From CAMEON01 sp045645165 (lineage in GTDB: Bacteria > Bacillota > Clostridia > Oscillospirales > CAG-272), in NCBI GenBank assembly GCA_045645165.1, contig JAZRIF010000190.1, forward strand, positions 1 through 6,878: 6,878 nucleotides of DNA. Reading direction: 5' to 3'. Below the pieces are notes generated by a model. That model had not been told where the DNA came from. It ran no database searches and saw only the letters and a list, made by a program, of their open reading frames with translations. The translations under genes and the position numbers were made by a program. Below are positions 1-5,045 of the stretch, piece by piece (the first letter of the stretch is position 1; each line of letters begins with the position of its first letter).

Positions 1-787
1 CGTGTCCTACAGCGGCCGCTGCCTGCTGGCCAACGTCATGACCGACGGCCGCGACGGCAACCGCGGCACCTGCTCCCAGCCCTGCCGCTGGAACTACACC
101 ATCTACGAGGAAAAGCGCCCCCACTTCCCCATCCCCGTGGAACAGACCGAGCTGGGTACCTTCTTCCTGTCGTCCCGAGATATGTGCATGATCGAGCACA
201 TCCCCGAGCTCATGGAGAGCGGCATCGACTCCTTCAAGATCGAAGGCCGCATGAAGTCCTCCTACTACACCGCCGTGGTCACCAATACCTACCGCATGGC
301 CATGGATGCGTATACGAAGGATCCCGCAAGCTATAAGTTCGACCCCGCCTGGATGCGGGAGCTGGAGTCCGTATCCCACCGCGAGTACGCCACGGGCTTC
401 TATCTCGACGACCCCATGAAGGAGCCCCAGCTGGTGCAGGGCGGCCACTACATCGGTGAGAAGGCCTACTACGGCACCGCTCTGGAGACCGAATCCCCCG
501 AGGCGCAGGCCGAGCTGCAGACCATCCTCGACATGAAGGTGGCCTACGAAACCGCCGACGGCCGCCTCTACCGCTTCATGGAAAAGAACAAAGTCCGCGC
601 CGCCGACCCCGCCGAGATCATCTCCCCCGGCAAAACGGGTCGCTTCTTCTACGTGGGCGAGCTCTACGACACCGAGGGTCGCATCCGCGCCAACATTCCC
701 CATCCTCAAATGATCTTCTGGGCAAGAGTTCCCTTCGATGTCACCCCCGGCGACATCATGCGGGTGGGGACCAAGCGTTCGGTCTGA
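1..787 (+). CDS. U32 family protein (collagenase-like peptidase / RNA hydroxylation family), C-terminal part
   Basis: Partial at the 5' side: the frame is open from base 2 with no preceding start, so the first visible GTG is an internal Val codon. The visible 261 residues begin with SGRCLL (Cys7), then Cys24 and Cys28 in a G-x-C-x-x-P-C-R-W block, Cys62 in SRDMC, and the family block SFKIEGRMK. Spacing of Cys7, Cys24 and Cys62 resembles three of the four [4Fe-4S]-ligating cysteines described for the U32 proteins UbiU/UbiV. The fourth would fall seven residues before Cys7, just outside the window. Characterised U32 members take part in tRNA 5-hydroxyuridine formation (TrhP), 23S rRNA hydroxylation (RlhA) or ubiquinone hydroxylation. 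Older annotations call them collagenase-like peptidases, but peptidase activity should not be assumed. The C-terminal part (about residues 185-255) looks like the usual beta-rich tail. The subfamily cannot be fixed from this piece. The gene is followed by a repeat-rich gap, not by a neighbour in the same operon. Confidence 0.9.
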   Translation, partial: VSYSGRCLLANVMTDGRDGNRGTCSQPCRWNYTIYEEKRPHFPIPVEQTELGTFFLSSRDMCMIEHIPELMESGIDSFKIEGRMKSSYYTAVVTNTYRMAMDAYTKDPASYKFDPAWMRELESVSHREYATGFYLDDPMKEPQLVQGGHYIGEKAYYGTALETESPEAQAELQTILDMKVAYETADGRLYRFMEKNKVRAADPAEIISPGKTGRFFYVGELYDTEGRIRANIPHPQMIFWARVPFDVTPGDIMRVGTKRSV

Positions 788-800
788 AATTTCTTTTGAC

Positions 801-820
801 GGCATATCATGTTGTATGCC
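801..820. other. Small inverted repeat after the U32 gene
   Basis: GGCATA and TATGCC flank an 8-nt loop, 14 nt after the U32 stop codon. There is no T-tract after it, so it is not a convincing intrinsic terminator. It may be part of the U32 transcript's 3' end or of the adjacent repeat-derived DNA. Bases 788-846 show nothing else I can interpret. Confidence 0.3.
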
Positions 821-846
821 TGTCCCCCGGTGATTGCAAAGTTTTG

Positions 847-1050
847 CAAATTGGAGTTTGTAGGGGAGCGAGGAGAGCGCCAAAGAGGAACTTCTTGAAA
901 GAAGTTCCTCTCTGGACTCTCTTCAAGAACTTTCAAAAATGATGATTTATGAATGTTTTTTGTAAGTTTTGAAGATTCCAAAGGGACTTTTTCAAAAGTC
1001 CCTTTGGTGGGGTGCAGGGGCAAAGCCCCTGCCCTACAAACCCAAATTTG
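847..1050. repeat. Large imperfect palindrome of two inverted REP-like units (REPIN-like)
   Basis: The two ends are inverted copies: the first 19 bases (847-865) match the reverse complement of 1032-1050 at 17 of 19 positions, and both arms contain TTTGTAGGG. Going inward, each arm has a hairpin with related sequence. The left one (880-915) has a perfect 11-bp stem AGAGGAACTTC around TTGAAA, extended by four more positions with one mismatch. The right one (978-1007) has a perfect 14-bp stem CCAAAGGGACTTTT around TC. A further hairpin on the right (1014-1032) is GCAGGGGC-AAA-GCCCCTGC. The arms converge on CAAAAA (934-939) and TTTTTTG (956-962). The layout resembles REP doublets (REPINs/BIMEs), non-autonomous palindromic elements moved by RAYT-type transposases in other bacteria. 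No transposase is in the window. The right arm ends only 15 bp before the uppP ribosome binding site, so it is probably transcribed as uppP leader if the promoter lies upstream. Confidence 0.75.
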
Positions 1051-1064
1051 AACCTTTTATCCGC

Positions 1065-1072
1065 AAAGGAGG
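1065..1072 (+). promoter_or_regulatory. uppP ribosome binding site
   Basis: AAAGGAGG sits 4 nt before ATG 1077. It decides the start: the same frame is open back to 969, but that extension would translate the palindromic repeat and has no comparable site. Confidence 0.85.
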
Positions 1073-1076
1073 CTAT

Positions 1077-1916
1077 ATGTCCACCATTTTCGAACTTCTC
1101 AAAGCTCTCCTCTACGGCATTGTGGAGGGGATTACCGAGTGGCTGCCCGTGTCCTCTACGGGGCATTTGATCCTGTTGGGTGAGCTTTGTCCTCTGCAGG
1201 TTTCGGAGGCCTTTTCCGAGATGTTCGACGTGGTCATCCAGCTGGGCGCTATTTTGGCGGTGATCGTGCTGTTTTTCCATAAGCTCAATCCTTTCGCCCC
1301 CTCCAAGTCCCCCGTCGAGAAAAAGGGCACCTGGGGGCTGTGGTTCCGGGTCTGCGTGGCCGTTATTCCTTCGGCTGTCATCGGCGTGCTCTTGGACGAC
1401 TGGCTGGACGAGCATCTCTACAACTACGTCACGGTGGCCATTGCGCTGGTGGTCTACGGCATTCTCTTCATTCTGATCGAAAAATTCAAGCCCACCGACA
1501 AGGCTCGCGTCCACGACGTAAGCAGCATCGACTACAAGCTGGCCTTCCTCATTGGCGCCTTCCAGATGCTGGCCCTCATTCCCGGCACCTCCCGCTCAGG
1601 TTCTACCATCCTGGGCGCCATGCTCCTGGGTTGCACACGCTCCGCCGCCGCCGAGTTCTCCTTCTTCATGGCCATCCCCACCATGCTGGGAGCAAGCCTT
1701 TTGAAGGTGGTCAAGCTCGCCCTCGAGGGCGTGACCGTCACCGCCTTGGAGTGGGGCATCCTCGCCGTGGGATGTGTCACCGCCTTTCTGGTCTCCCTCG
1801 CCGCCATCAAGTTCCTCATGGACTTCGTGAAGAAGCACAGCTTCGCCTCCTTCGGGTGGTATCGCATTGCGCTTGGCATTTTGGTACTGGGGTATTTTCT
1901 CCTGTTCGGGAGATAA
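1077..1916 (+). CDS. uppP: Undecaprenyl-diphosphate phosphatase
   Basis: Integral membrane enzyme (BacA/UppP family) that dephosphorylates undecaprenyl pyrophosphate to undecaprenyl phosphate, recycling the lipid carrier for peptidoglycan and other envelope polymers; extra copies are linked to bacitracin resistance. At 279 residues it has normal family length. The first hallmark block is at residues 14-31, with Glu17, Glu21 and SSTGH (26-30), where Glu17, Glu21 and His30 fall at the same numbers as the E. coli catalytic region. The second, PGTSRSG, is at 169-175 with Arg173. Hydrophobic segments fall roughly at 50-67, 92-107, 116-135, 155-168, 193-210, 225-245 and 261-277. ATG 1077 is chosen because AAAGGAGG precedes it and the protein then begins exactly at the conserved N-terminus. 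It lies between two palindromic repeats, and no promoter is obvious immediately upstream. All key residues are intact, so it should be active. Confidence 0.95.
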   Translation: MSTIFELLKALLYGIVEGITEWLPVSSTGHLILLGELCPLQVSEAFSEMFDVVIQLGAILAVIVLFFHKLNPFAPSKSPVEKKGTWGLWFRVCVAVIPSAVIGVLLDDWLDEHLYNYVTVAIALVVYGILFILIEKFKPTDKARVHDVSSIDYKLAFLIGAFQMLALIPGTSRSGSTILGAMLLGCTRSAAAEFSFFMAIPTMLGASLLKVVKLALEGVTVTALEWGILAVGCVTAFLVSLAAIKFLMDFVKKHSFASFGWYRIALGILVLGYFLLFGR

Positions 1917-1924
1917 CGACCACC

Positions 1925-2024
1925 ATTCCGTAGGGGAGGGGCTCGCCCCTCCCGCTTTATAGAACAATATGGTTGTCTGCCTTTTTGACAGATTTCGGGA
2001 GGGGCAAGCCCCTCCCCTACGAAT
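1925..2024. repeat. Two-unit inverted repeat (REPIN-like) between uppP and the RNase M5-like gene
   Basis: Unit 1 (1925-1954) and the reverse complement of unit 2 (1996-2024) are nearly identical over about 29 bases, both reading ATTC, GTAGGGGAGGGGCT and GCCCCTCCCG. Each unit is itself a hairpin: GGGAGGGGC/GCCCCTCCC with a 2-nt loop (stems 1934-1942/1945-1953 and 1997-2005/2008-2016). They flank a 41-bp AT-rich spacer (1955-1995). The tip motif GTAGGG is outermost on both sides, as in the larger palindrome at 847-1050, so the two elements appear to belong to one family. Neither hairpin is followed by a T-tract, so a role as intrinsic terminator is not supported; pausing or mRNA protection is possible. 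It begins 8 bp after the uppP stop. Confidence 0.8.
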
Positions 2025-2034
2025 CAAGTGTATC

Positions 2035-2040
2035 GGGAGG
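2035..2040 (+). promoter_or_regulatory. Ribosome binding site of the RNase M5-like gene
   Basis: GGGAGG lies 7 nt before ATG 2048. It supports that start over the open extension back to 1973, which would run through the inverted repeat. Confidence 0.75.
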
Positions 2041-2047
2041 TCCTGTC

Positions 2048-2653
2048 ATGTCCCAAAAAGAGAAATTAACCATTCCCTACCCCGTAGTAGTGGAGGGCAA
2101 ATACGATAAGATCCGCCTTTCCAACGTCATCGACGCCCAAATCATCGTCACCGACGGCTTCGGCATCTTCAAAAAGGAAGAGAAACGCCTCCTGCTCCGC
2201 AGGCTGGCCGCCGCCTCCCCCCTCATCGTGCTGACCGACAGCGGCGGCGGTGGCAAGGTCATCCGCTCCCACCTGTCGGGGATGCTCCCCAAGGATCGCA
2301 TCATCCCCCTGTACATCCCCCAGATCAAGGGCAAAGAGCGCCGCAAGGATAAACCCTCGGCGGCGGGGACTCTGGGCGTGGAGGGCATGGAGGATTCCCT
2401 GCTCCACGACCTGTTCGCGCCCTACGCCAAGGAGGGCGATCCCCTGACCCGCGCCGCCGAGAATCCCCTGTCCAAGGTGGATTTCTTTGAGGACGGGCTG
2501 ACGGGCGGGGCGAATAGTACCCAGAAGCGAGACGAGCTGGCCGTCAAGGTGGGGCTTCCCAAGGGTATGAGCGCCAACGCCCTGCTGGAGGCGGTGAGGT
2601 TGTTGGTGACCTATGAGGAGTATCTTGCCCTTGTAGGCAGAGCAAAGGAATAA
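2048..2653 (+). CDS. rnmV: RNase M5-like Toprim protein (DUF4093 C-terminus) with altered DxD motif
   Basis: RNase M5 of Firmicutes trims the ends of 5S rRNA precursors in the cytoplasm. This 201-residue protein has the family layout: an N-terminal Toprim domain (about 10-95) with the Glu motif VVVEGKYD (Glu16) and the second motif LTDSGGGG (62-69), a KGKERRK-containing linker and LGVEG (109-113), then a DUF4093-type C-terminal domain (about 140-200) with LTGGANSTQKRDEL. Length is close to that of B. subtilis RnmV. The oddity is in motif 2: Toprim proteins carry DxD here (B. subtilis RnmV has DPD, clostridial relatives usually DSD), whereas this one reads Asp64-Ser65-Gly66. Gly66 is a GGC codon, one base from GAC. 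A second metal ligand thus appears missing. The protein may be a divergent paralog rather than the housekeeping M5, so the symbol is tentative. It is convergent with the ABC transporter gene and ends at a bidirectional terminator. Confidence 0.85.
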   Translation: MSQKEKLTIPYPVVVEGKYDKIRLSNVIDAQIIVTDGFGIFKKEEKRLLLRRLAAASPLIVLTDSGGGGKVIRSHLSGMLPKDRIIPLYIPQIKGKERRKDKPSAAGTLGVEGMEDSLLHDLFAPYAKEGDPLTRAAENPLSKVDFFEDGLTGGANSTQKRDELAVKVGLPKGMSANALLEAVRLLVTYEEYLALVGRAKE

Positions 2654-2655
2654 CA

Positions 2656-2699
2656 AAAAGAACGGAGCGTTCCCTCATCGGGTTCGCTCCGCTTTTCAT
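2656..2699. terminator. Bidirectional intrinsic terminator between convergent genes
   Basis: The stem is CGGAGCG (2663-2669) with CGCTCCG (2685-2691), and the apical part adds CCC/GGG around TCATC. On the + strand it is followed by CTTTTCATTT; on the - strand by GTTCTTTTTGTT. It can therefore end both the RNase M5-like transcript and the ABC transporter transcript. Confidence 0.85.
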
Positions 2700-4445
2700 T
2701 TAATTCTTGGTTTCAACCGCGTCTGTTCCGTTGTTCATCTTGAACTGCAGGTTATAGAGCTCCGCATACATTCCGCCCTGCTCCATCAGAGCCTTGTGGT
2801 TCCCCTGCTCCACGATACGGCCGTCCGCGATGACAGCGATCTCGTCGGCGTTCTTGATGGTGGACAGGCGGTGAGCCACCACGATGGTGGTTCTTCCCTT
2901 GCACAGCTCGTCCAGAGCCTGCTGGATGAGGATCTCAGTGGTGTTGTCCAGGGCCGAGGTAGCCTCGTCCAGAATGAGGATGGGAGGATTCTTGAGGAAT
3001 ACGCGAGCGATGGACAGTCTCTGCTTCTGACCGCCCGAGAGGCGCACGCCACGCTCACCGATGACGGTTTCGTAGCCGTTCTCCAACGTCATGATGTAGT
3101 CGTGGATGTTGGCGCGCTTGGCGGCTTCGATGACCTCCTCCTCGGTGGCGTCCAGACGGCCGTAGAGGATGTTGTCGCGGATGGAGGCGTTGAACAGGTA
3201 GATATCCTGCTGAACGATACCGATGTTGCGGCGCACCGAGGCCATGGTGACGGTGTGCAGCTCTTTGCCGTCAATGAAGATCTCACCATCCACGCAGTCG
3301 TAGAAGTGAGGGATGAGGTGGCAGATGGTGGTCTTACCGCCGCCCGAGGGGCCGACCAGCGCGTAGGTCTGACCCTTTTTGACCTTGAGGGAGAGATCAT
3401 CCAGCACGGGGTTACTGTCCTCGTAGCGGTAGGAGACGTGGCGGAGCTCAATGTCGCCCTGCACCTCCCCGATATCCACCGCCCCGGGGGTGTCCTCCTC
3501 GGGTTTCTCGTCCATGATCTCCACGAAGCGTTCAAAGCCCGTCACACCCGTCTGGTACTGCTCCATGAAGTTGATGAGGGTCATCACGGGGGCAATAAAG
3601 AGGTTGACCGACACGATAAAGGCGGAATAGTCACCGAAATCAATGGAGCCGTTGTAGAGGAACAGACCGCCCGCGATGAGGATGATGACGTTGAAGATGT
3701 CGGTGATGAAGGAGGTCATGGAGTGGAACTGACCCATGGCCTTGTAGGCCTTGCGGCGGGCAGACACGAACATCCCGTTGCCCTCCTGGAACTTCTCCTC
3801 CTCCTTGTCGGCGTTGGTGAAGGCCTTGGTGACGCGGATGCCCGAAATACTGCTCTCCAGAGAGGCGTTGATCTGGGCGGTGGACACGCGGCTCTCCATG
3901 AAGGCATCCCGCATCTTCTTGCGGAGGACGGTAGCGATCAGAATGAGGAAGGGCACGCAGGCGAAGATGATCAGAGTCAGCCAGATGTTGATGGTGGAGA
4001 GGTACACGAAGGAGATGATGACGGATATGGAGGAGATCAGCAAATTTTCGGGGCCGTGGTGAGCCAACTCGCTGATGTCCATGAGATCGCTGGTCATGCG
4101 GGACATGATCTTACCCGTCTCGTGATTGTCGTAGAAGGAGTAGGGCAGCTTTTCCAGATGGCGGAACATATCCGAGCGCATCTGCGCCTGCATCCGCACG
4201 CCCATGACGTGGCCGTAGTACTGGATGAAGAAATTGAGAAGCATACGGATGATATACAGGATGAGCAGTCCGATACCCGCGAACACGATCATGCGGTACT
4301 GCTTGTTGGGGATGAGCTCGTTGAGCATTTCCCTTGTGATAATGGGGTAGACGATGCCCACCAGCGCCACCAGAAGGGAGGCCAGCATATCCAAGGTGAA
4401 GATCAGCTTGTGGGGGCGGTAGTAGGAGATGAAGCGTTTCAGCAT
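2700..4445 (-). CDS. ABC transporter, fused membrane and ATP-binding domains (exporter-type half-transporter)
   Basis: The 581-residue protein joins a type-1 exporter membrane domain (about 1-310, hydrophobic helices near 14-35, 52-75, 134-152, 155-175, 247-266 and 272-295) to an ATP-binding domain (about 330-565). ATPase motifs are complete: Walker A GPSGGGKT (365-372), Q-loop VQQD (411-414), signature LSGGQ (469-473), Walker B ILILDE (489-494, catalytic Glu494) and H-loop His525. It should dimerise in the cytoplasmic membrane and export a substrate by ATP hydrolysis. Relatives include multidrug exporters and lipid flippases (MsbA/BmrA-like), and the substrate cannot be read from sequence. 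Heterodimeric exporters usually have one degenerate ATP site and a partner gene alongside. Here the catalytic residues are canonical and no partner is adjacent, which favours a homodimer. ATG 4445 is chosen because AAAGGAG lies 8 nt upstream; an upstream in-frame ATG at 4490 lies within the promoter and has no such site. Monocistronic, with its own promoter and terminator. Confidence 0.95.
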   Translation of the reverse strand: MLKRFISYYRPHKLIFTLDMLASLLVALVGIVYPIITREMLNELIPNKQYRMIVFAGIGLLILYIIRMLLNFFIQYYGHVMGVRMQAQMRSDMFRHLEKLPYSFYDNHETGKIMSRMTSDLMDISELAHHGPENLLISSISVIISFVYLSTINIWLTLIIFACVPFLILIATVLRKKMRDAFMESRVSTAQINASLESSISGIRVTKAFTNADKEEEKFQEGNGMFVSARRKAYKAMGQFHSMTSFITDIFNVIILIAGGLFLYNGSIDFGDYSAFIVSVNLFIAPVMTLINFMEQYQTGVTGFERFVEIMDEKPEEDTPGAVDIGEVQGDIELRHVSYRYEDSNPVLDDLSLKVKKGQTYALVGPSGGGKTTICHLIPHFYDCVDGEIFIDGKELHTVTMASVRRNIGIVQQDIYLFNASIRDNILYGRLDATEEEVIEAAKRANIHDYIMTLENGYETVIGERGVRLSGGQKQRLSIARVFLKNPPILILDEATSALDNTTEILIQQALDELCKGRTTIVVAHRLSTIKNADEIAVIADGRIVEQGNHKALMEQGGMYAELYNLQFKMNNGTDAVETKN

Positions 4446-4453
4446 GGTTTTTA

Positions 4454-4460
4454 CTCCTTT
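4454..4460 (-). promoter_or_regulatory. ABC transporter ribosome binding site
   Basis: AAAGGAG on the - strand, 8 nt before ATG 4445. It decides the start against the longer open frame beginning at 4490. Confidence 0.85.
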
Positions 4461-4480
4461 GATTGATTGCAACTGAATAT

Positions 4481-4509
4481 ATTGTAACACATTTCGAGGG
4501 ATTTTGCAA
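4481..4509 (-). promoter_or_regulatory. Sigma-A type promoter of the ABC transporter gene
   Basis: On the - strand: -35 TTGCAA (4509-4504), 17-nt spacer, -10 TACAAT (4486-4481). Transcription would begin near 4474, giving a leader of about 29 nt. It is back to back with the toxin promoter at 4530-4558, only 20 bp between the two -35 boxes. Confidence 0.8.
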
Positions 4510-4523
4510 GGGGGTACACAAAA

Positions 4524-4543
4524 GTGGGATTGACAAATCCCAC
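4524..4543. promoter_or_regulatory. Perfect palindrome over the toxin promoter -35 box (possible operator)
   Basis: GTGGGATT and AATCCCAC flank GACA, a perfect 8-bp inverted repeat that contains the whole TTGACA -35 element. Its position would suit a repressor site, and it lies between two divergent promoters. No regulator is encoded nearby, so function is inferred from position only. Confidence 0.45.
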
Positions 4544-4558
4544 AAAAAGTGTTAAGAT
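4530..4558 (+). promoter_or_regulatory. Promoter of the small toxin mRNA
   Basis: TTGACA (4530-4535), a 17-nt spacer, and TAAGAT (4553-4558). A start near A4563-A4565 would give a toxin mRNA beginning ACAGGCTACCGA, with a leader of about 122 nt before the coding sequence. Confidence 0.8.
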
Positions 4559-4574
4559 ATATACAGGCTACCGA

Positions 4575-4598
4575 CTTCCCGTAAGGGAAGCCTTACGG
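4575..4598 (+). promoter_or_regulatory. Two mutually exclusive hairpins in the toxin mRNA leader
   Basis: CTTCCC-GTAA-GGGAAG (4575-4590) and CCGTAAGG-GAAG-CCTTACGG (4579-4598) are both perfect and share bases, so only one can form at a time. This suits a leader that refolds during or after transcription. Further down, GGGAAAG (4625-4631) can pair with CTTTCCC (4654-4660), which could alternatively cover the ribosome binding site. Confidence 0.55.
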
Positions 4599-4674
4599 TG
4601 CGGTTGCTTTCCTGAATGTTTATTGGGAAAGAATCTTTCATATATTTTGAAGCCTTTCCCGATGGAAACAGAGG

Positions 4675-4683
4675 GGAGGTGAT
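4675..4683 (+). promoter_or_regulatory. Very strong ribosome binding site of the toxin gene
   Basis: GGAGGTGAT is a nine-base match to the anti-Shine-Dalgarno end of 16S rRNA, with 7 nt from GGAGG to ATG 4687. Such strength is typical of type I toxin messages, whose translation is held back by RNA structure and antisense RNA. Confidence 0.85.
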
Positions 4684-4686
4684 GGC

Positions 4687-4785
4687 ATGTACGTAACCTG
4701 GGAACTGCTGTTCACGTTTTTCATCGTGATCATTGATCTTTTGGCTCTCGTCGTTCTTATCTTTCAGAATAATAAAAAGAAATAA
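4687..4785 (+). CDS. Small hydrophobic toxin, putative holin-like / TxpA-type (type I TA toxin)
   Basis: Encodes 32 residues: a short N-terminus with MYVTWELL, one strongly hydrophobic membrane segment (about residues 7-26, with a single Asp17), and a polar tail QNNKKK. Length, single helix and Lys-rich end match the Firmicute putative holin-like toxins and TxpA/BsrG-type peptides, which insert in the cytoplasmic membrane and damage it or the envelope when unrepressed. The gene has its own promoter 129 nt before the ATG, a near-perfect ribosome binding site, a structured leader and a downstream terminator. A converging antisense RNA gene overlaps its 3' end, which is the classic type I layout. 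An overlapping ATG at 4682 leads only to a 4-codon frame. No protein antitoxin or neighbouring partner exists. The alternative is a small membrane peptide of other function, but the antisense arrangement makes toxin the best reading. Confidence 0.8.
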   Translation: MYVTWELLFTFFIVIIDLLALVVLIFQNNKKK

Positions 4786-4818
4786 CCGCCCGCAACCTGC
4801 CAGTTTAGGCGATTATTT
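4772..4818 (-). terminator. Intrinsic terminator of the antisense RNA, inside the toxin gene end
   Basis: On the - strand, AAATAATCGCC (4818-4808) pairs with GGCGGTTATTT (4790-4780) over 11 positions with one U-G pair, followed by CTTTTTATT (4779-4771). The T-tract is the complement of the toxin's Asn/Lys codons. The toxin stop codon lies in the stem. Confidence 0.8.
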
Positions 4819-4858
4819 CTTCTGACTGTCGGGAAGCAACCGTATCGGTAGCCTCTCT
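4773..4858 (-). ncRNA. Antisense RNA antitoxin (predicted, about 85 nt)
   Basis: Bounded by a perfect consensus promoter (4893-4865) and an intrinsic terminator (4818-4772), both on the - strand, with no open frame of note between them. The RNA would be fully complementary to the end of the toxin coding region, its stop codon and the 3' untranslated region, as in the txpA/RatA and bsrG/SR4 pairs, where pairing triggers decay or blocks translation. Its 5' part (GGCTACCGA, then CGGTTGCTTCCC) has the same sequence as the toxin mRNA leader. It can therefore replace the leader in pairing with the message's 3' end. The exact 5' end is estimated from the -10 box as A4858-A4860. Confidence 0.75.
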
Positions 4859-4864
4859 GTGTAT

Positions 4865-4893
4865 ATTATACGGCAAAAGGATTGATTTGTCAA
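4865..4893 (-). promoter_or_regulatory. Consensus promoter of the antisense RNA
   Basis: On the - strand, TTGACA (4893-4888), 17-nt spacer, TATAAT (4870-4865): a full 12/12 match to the sigma-A consensus, stronger than the toxin promoter. This fits the need for antitoxin in excess of the toxin message. Confidence 0.9.
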
Positions 4894-4916
4894 TACCCTT
4901 TGCCGATTTTTCTTTT
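4871..4916 (+). terminator. Intrinsic terminator of the toxin mRNA
   Basis: CGGCAAAAGG (4871-4880) pairs with CCCTTTGCCG (4896-4905) with one mismatch. An inner ATTGA/TCAAT stem closes a TTTG loop, and ATTTTTCTTTT follows. The message would thus span about 4565-4913 (~350 nt) and include the whole antisense region. The antitoxin -35 box lies inside this hairpin's inner stem and loop. Confidence 0.85.
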
Positions 4917-5045
4917 CATCATTCCATTTGCAAGCTCAACTGCAAGTTGCACCCATCGACGAGTGAGTTATTTTTTCATTCCGTATGTGCTATCATGATA
5001 CCGGAATCCGTTCAATCTATATGGCAATGTACCGCTTCAAAGCCG
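4917..5045. other. Non-coding gap between toxin cassette and activase terminator
   Basis: No gene seen in either strand. An imperfect hairpin is present at 4978-5007 (ATTCCG-TAT against ATACCGGAAT, one bulged base), and a short one near 4938-4950 (CAACT-GCA-AGTTG). Neither has a T-tract or recognisable family. Confidence 0.5.

Larger units (their letters stand above)
4566..4853. repeat. Inverted repeats bracketing the toxin gene (5'/3' pairing of the toxin mRNA)
   Basis: GGCTACCGA (4566-4574) is fully complementary to TCGGTAGCC (4845-4853). CGGTTGCTTTCC (4601-4612) pairs with GGGAAGCAACCG (4831-4842) over 12 positions including one G-U. Together these give a 21-bp long-range helix closing the toxin message, with a 26-nt hairpin-forming insert (4575-4600) facing only TA (4843-4844). 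Long-range 5'-3' folding that delays translation is established for hok mRNA and reported for Bacillus type I toxins. The same role here is inference. Confidence 0.75.

Noticed and set aside
880..1007. Hairpins in the large palindrome as transcription terminators of the U32 gene
   Set aside because: Neither the 880-915 nor the 978-1007 stem is followed by a T-tract on the + strand; both fit better as internal parts of the repeat.
933..1514. Open frame on the - strand across the start of uppP
   Set aside because: Antisense shadow of uppP and the palindromic repeat; low-complexity Gln/His/Gly-rich translation and no family resemblance.
1985..1990. TTGACA inside the spacer of the 1925-2024 repeat as a promoter for the RNase M5-like gene
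   Set aside because: No -10 element lies 16-18 nt downstream; that stretch is the GC-rich hairpin arm.
2796..4466. Long (556-codon) open frame on the + strand opposite the ABC transporter
   Set aside because: It mirrors the transporter gene exactly, has an Asp/Glu/His/Val/Gly-biased composition typical of a shadow frame, and has no ribosome binding site. The - strand frame has all ABC motifs.
4978..5007. Imperfect hairpin as a riboswitch or small RNA
   Set aside because: Only nine base pairs with a bulge, no promoter or terminator paired with it, and no gene downstream on the + strand.
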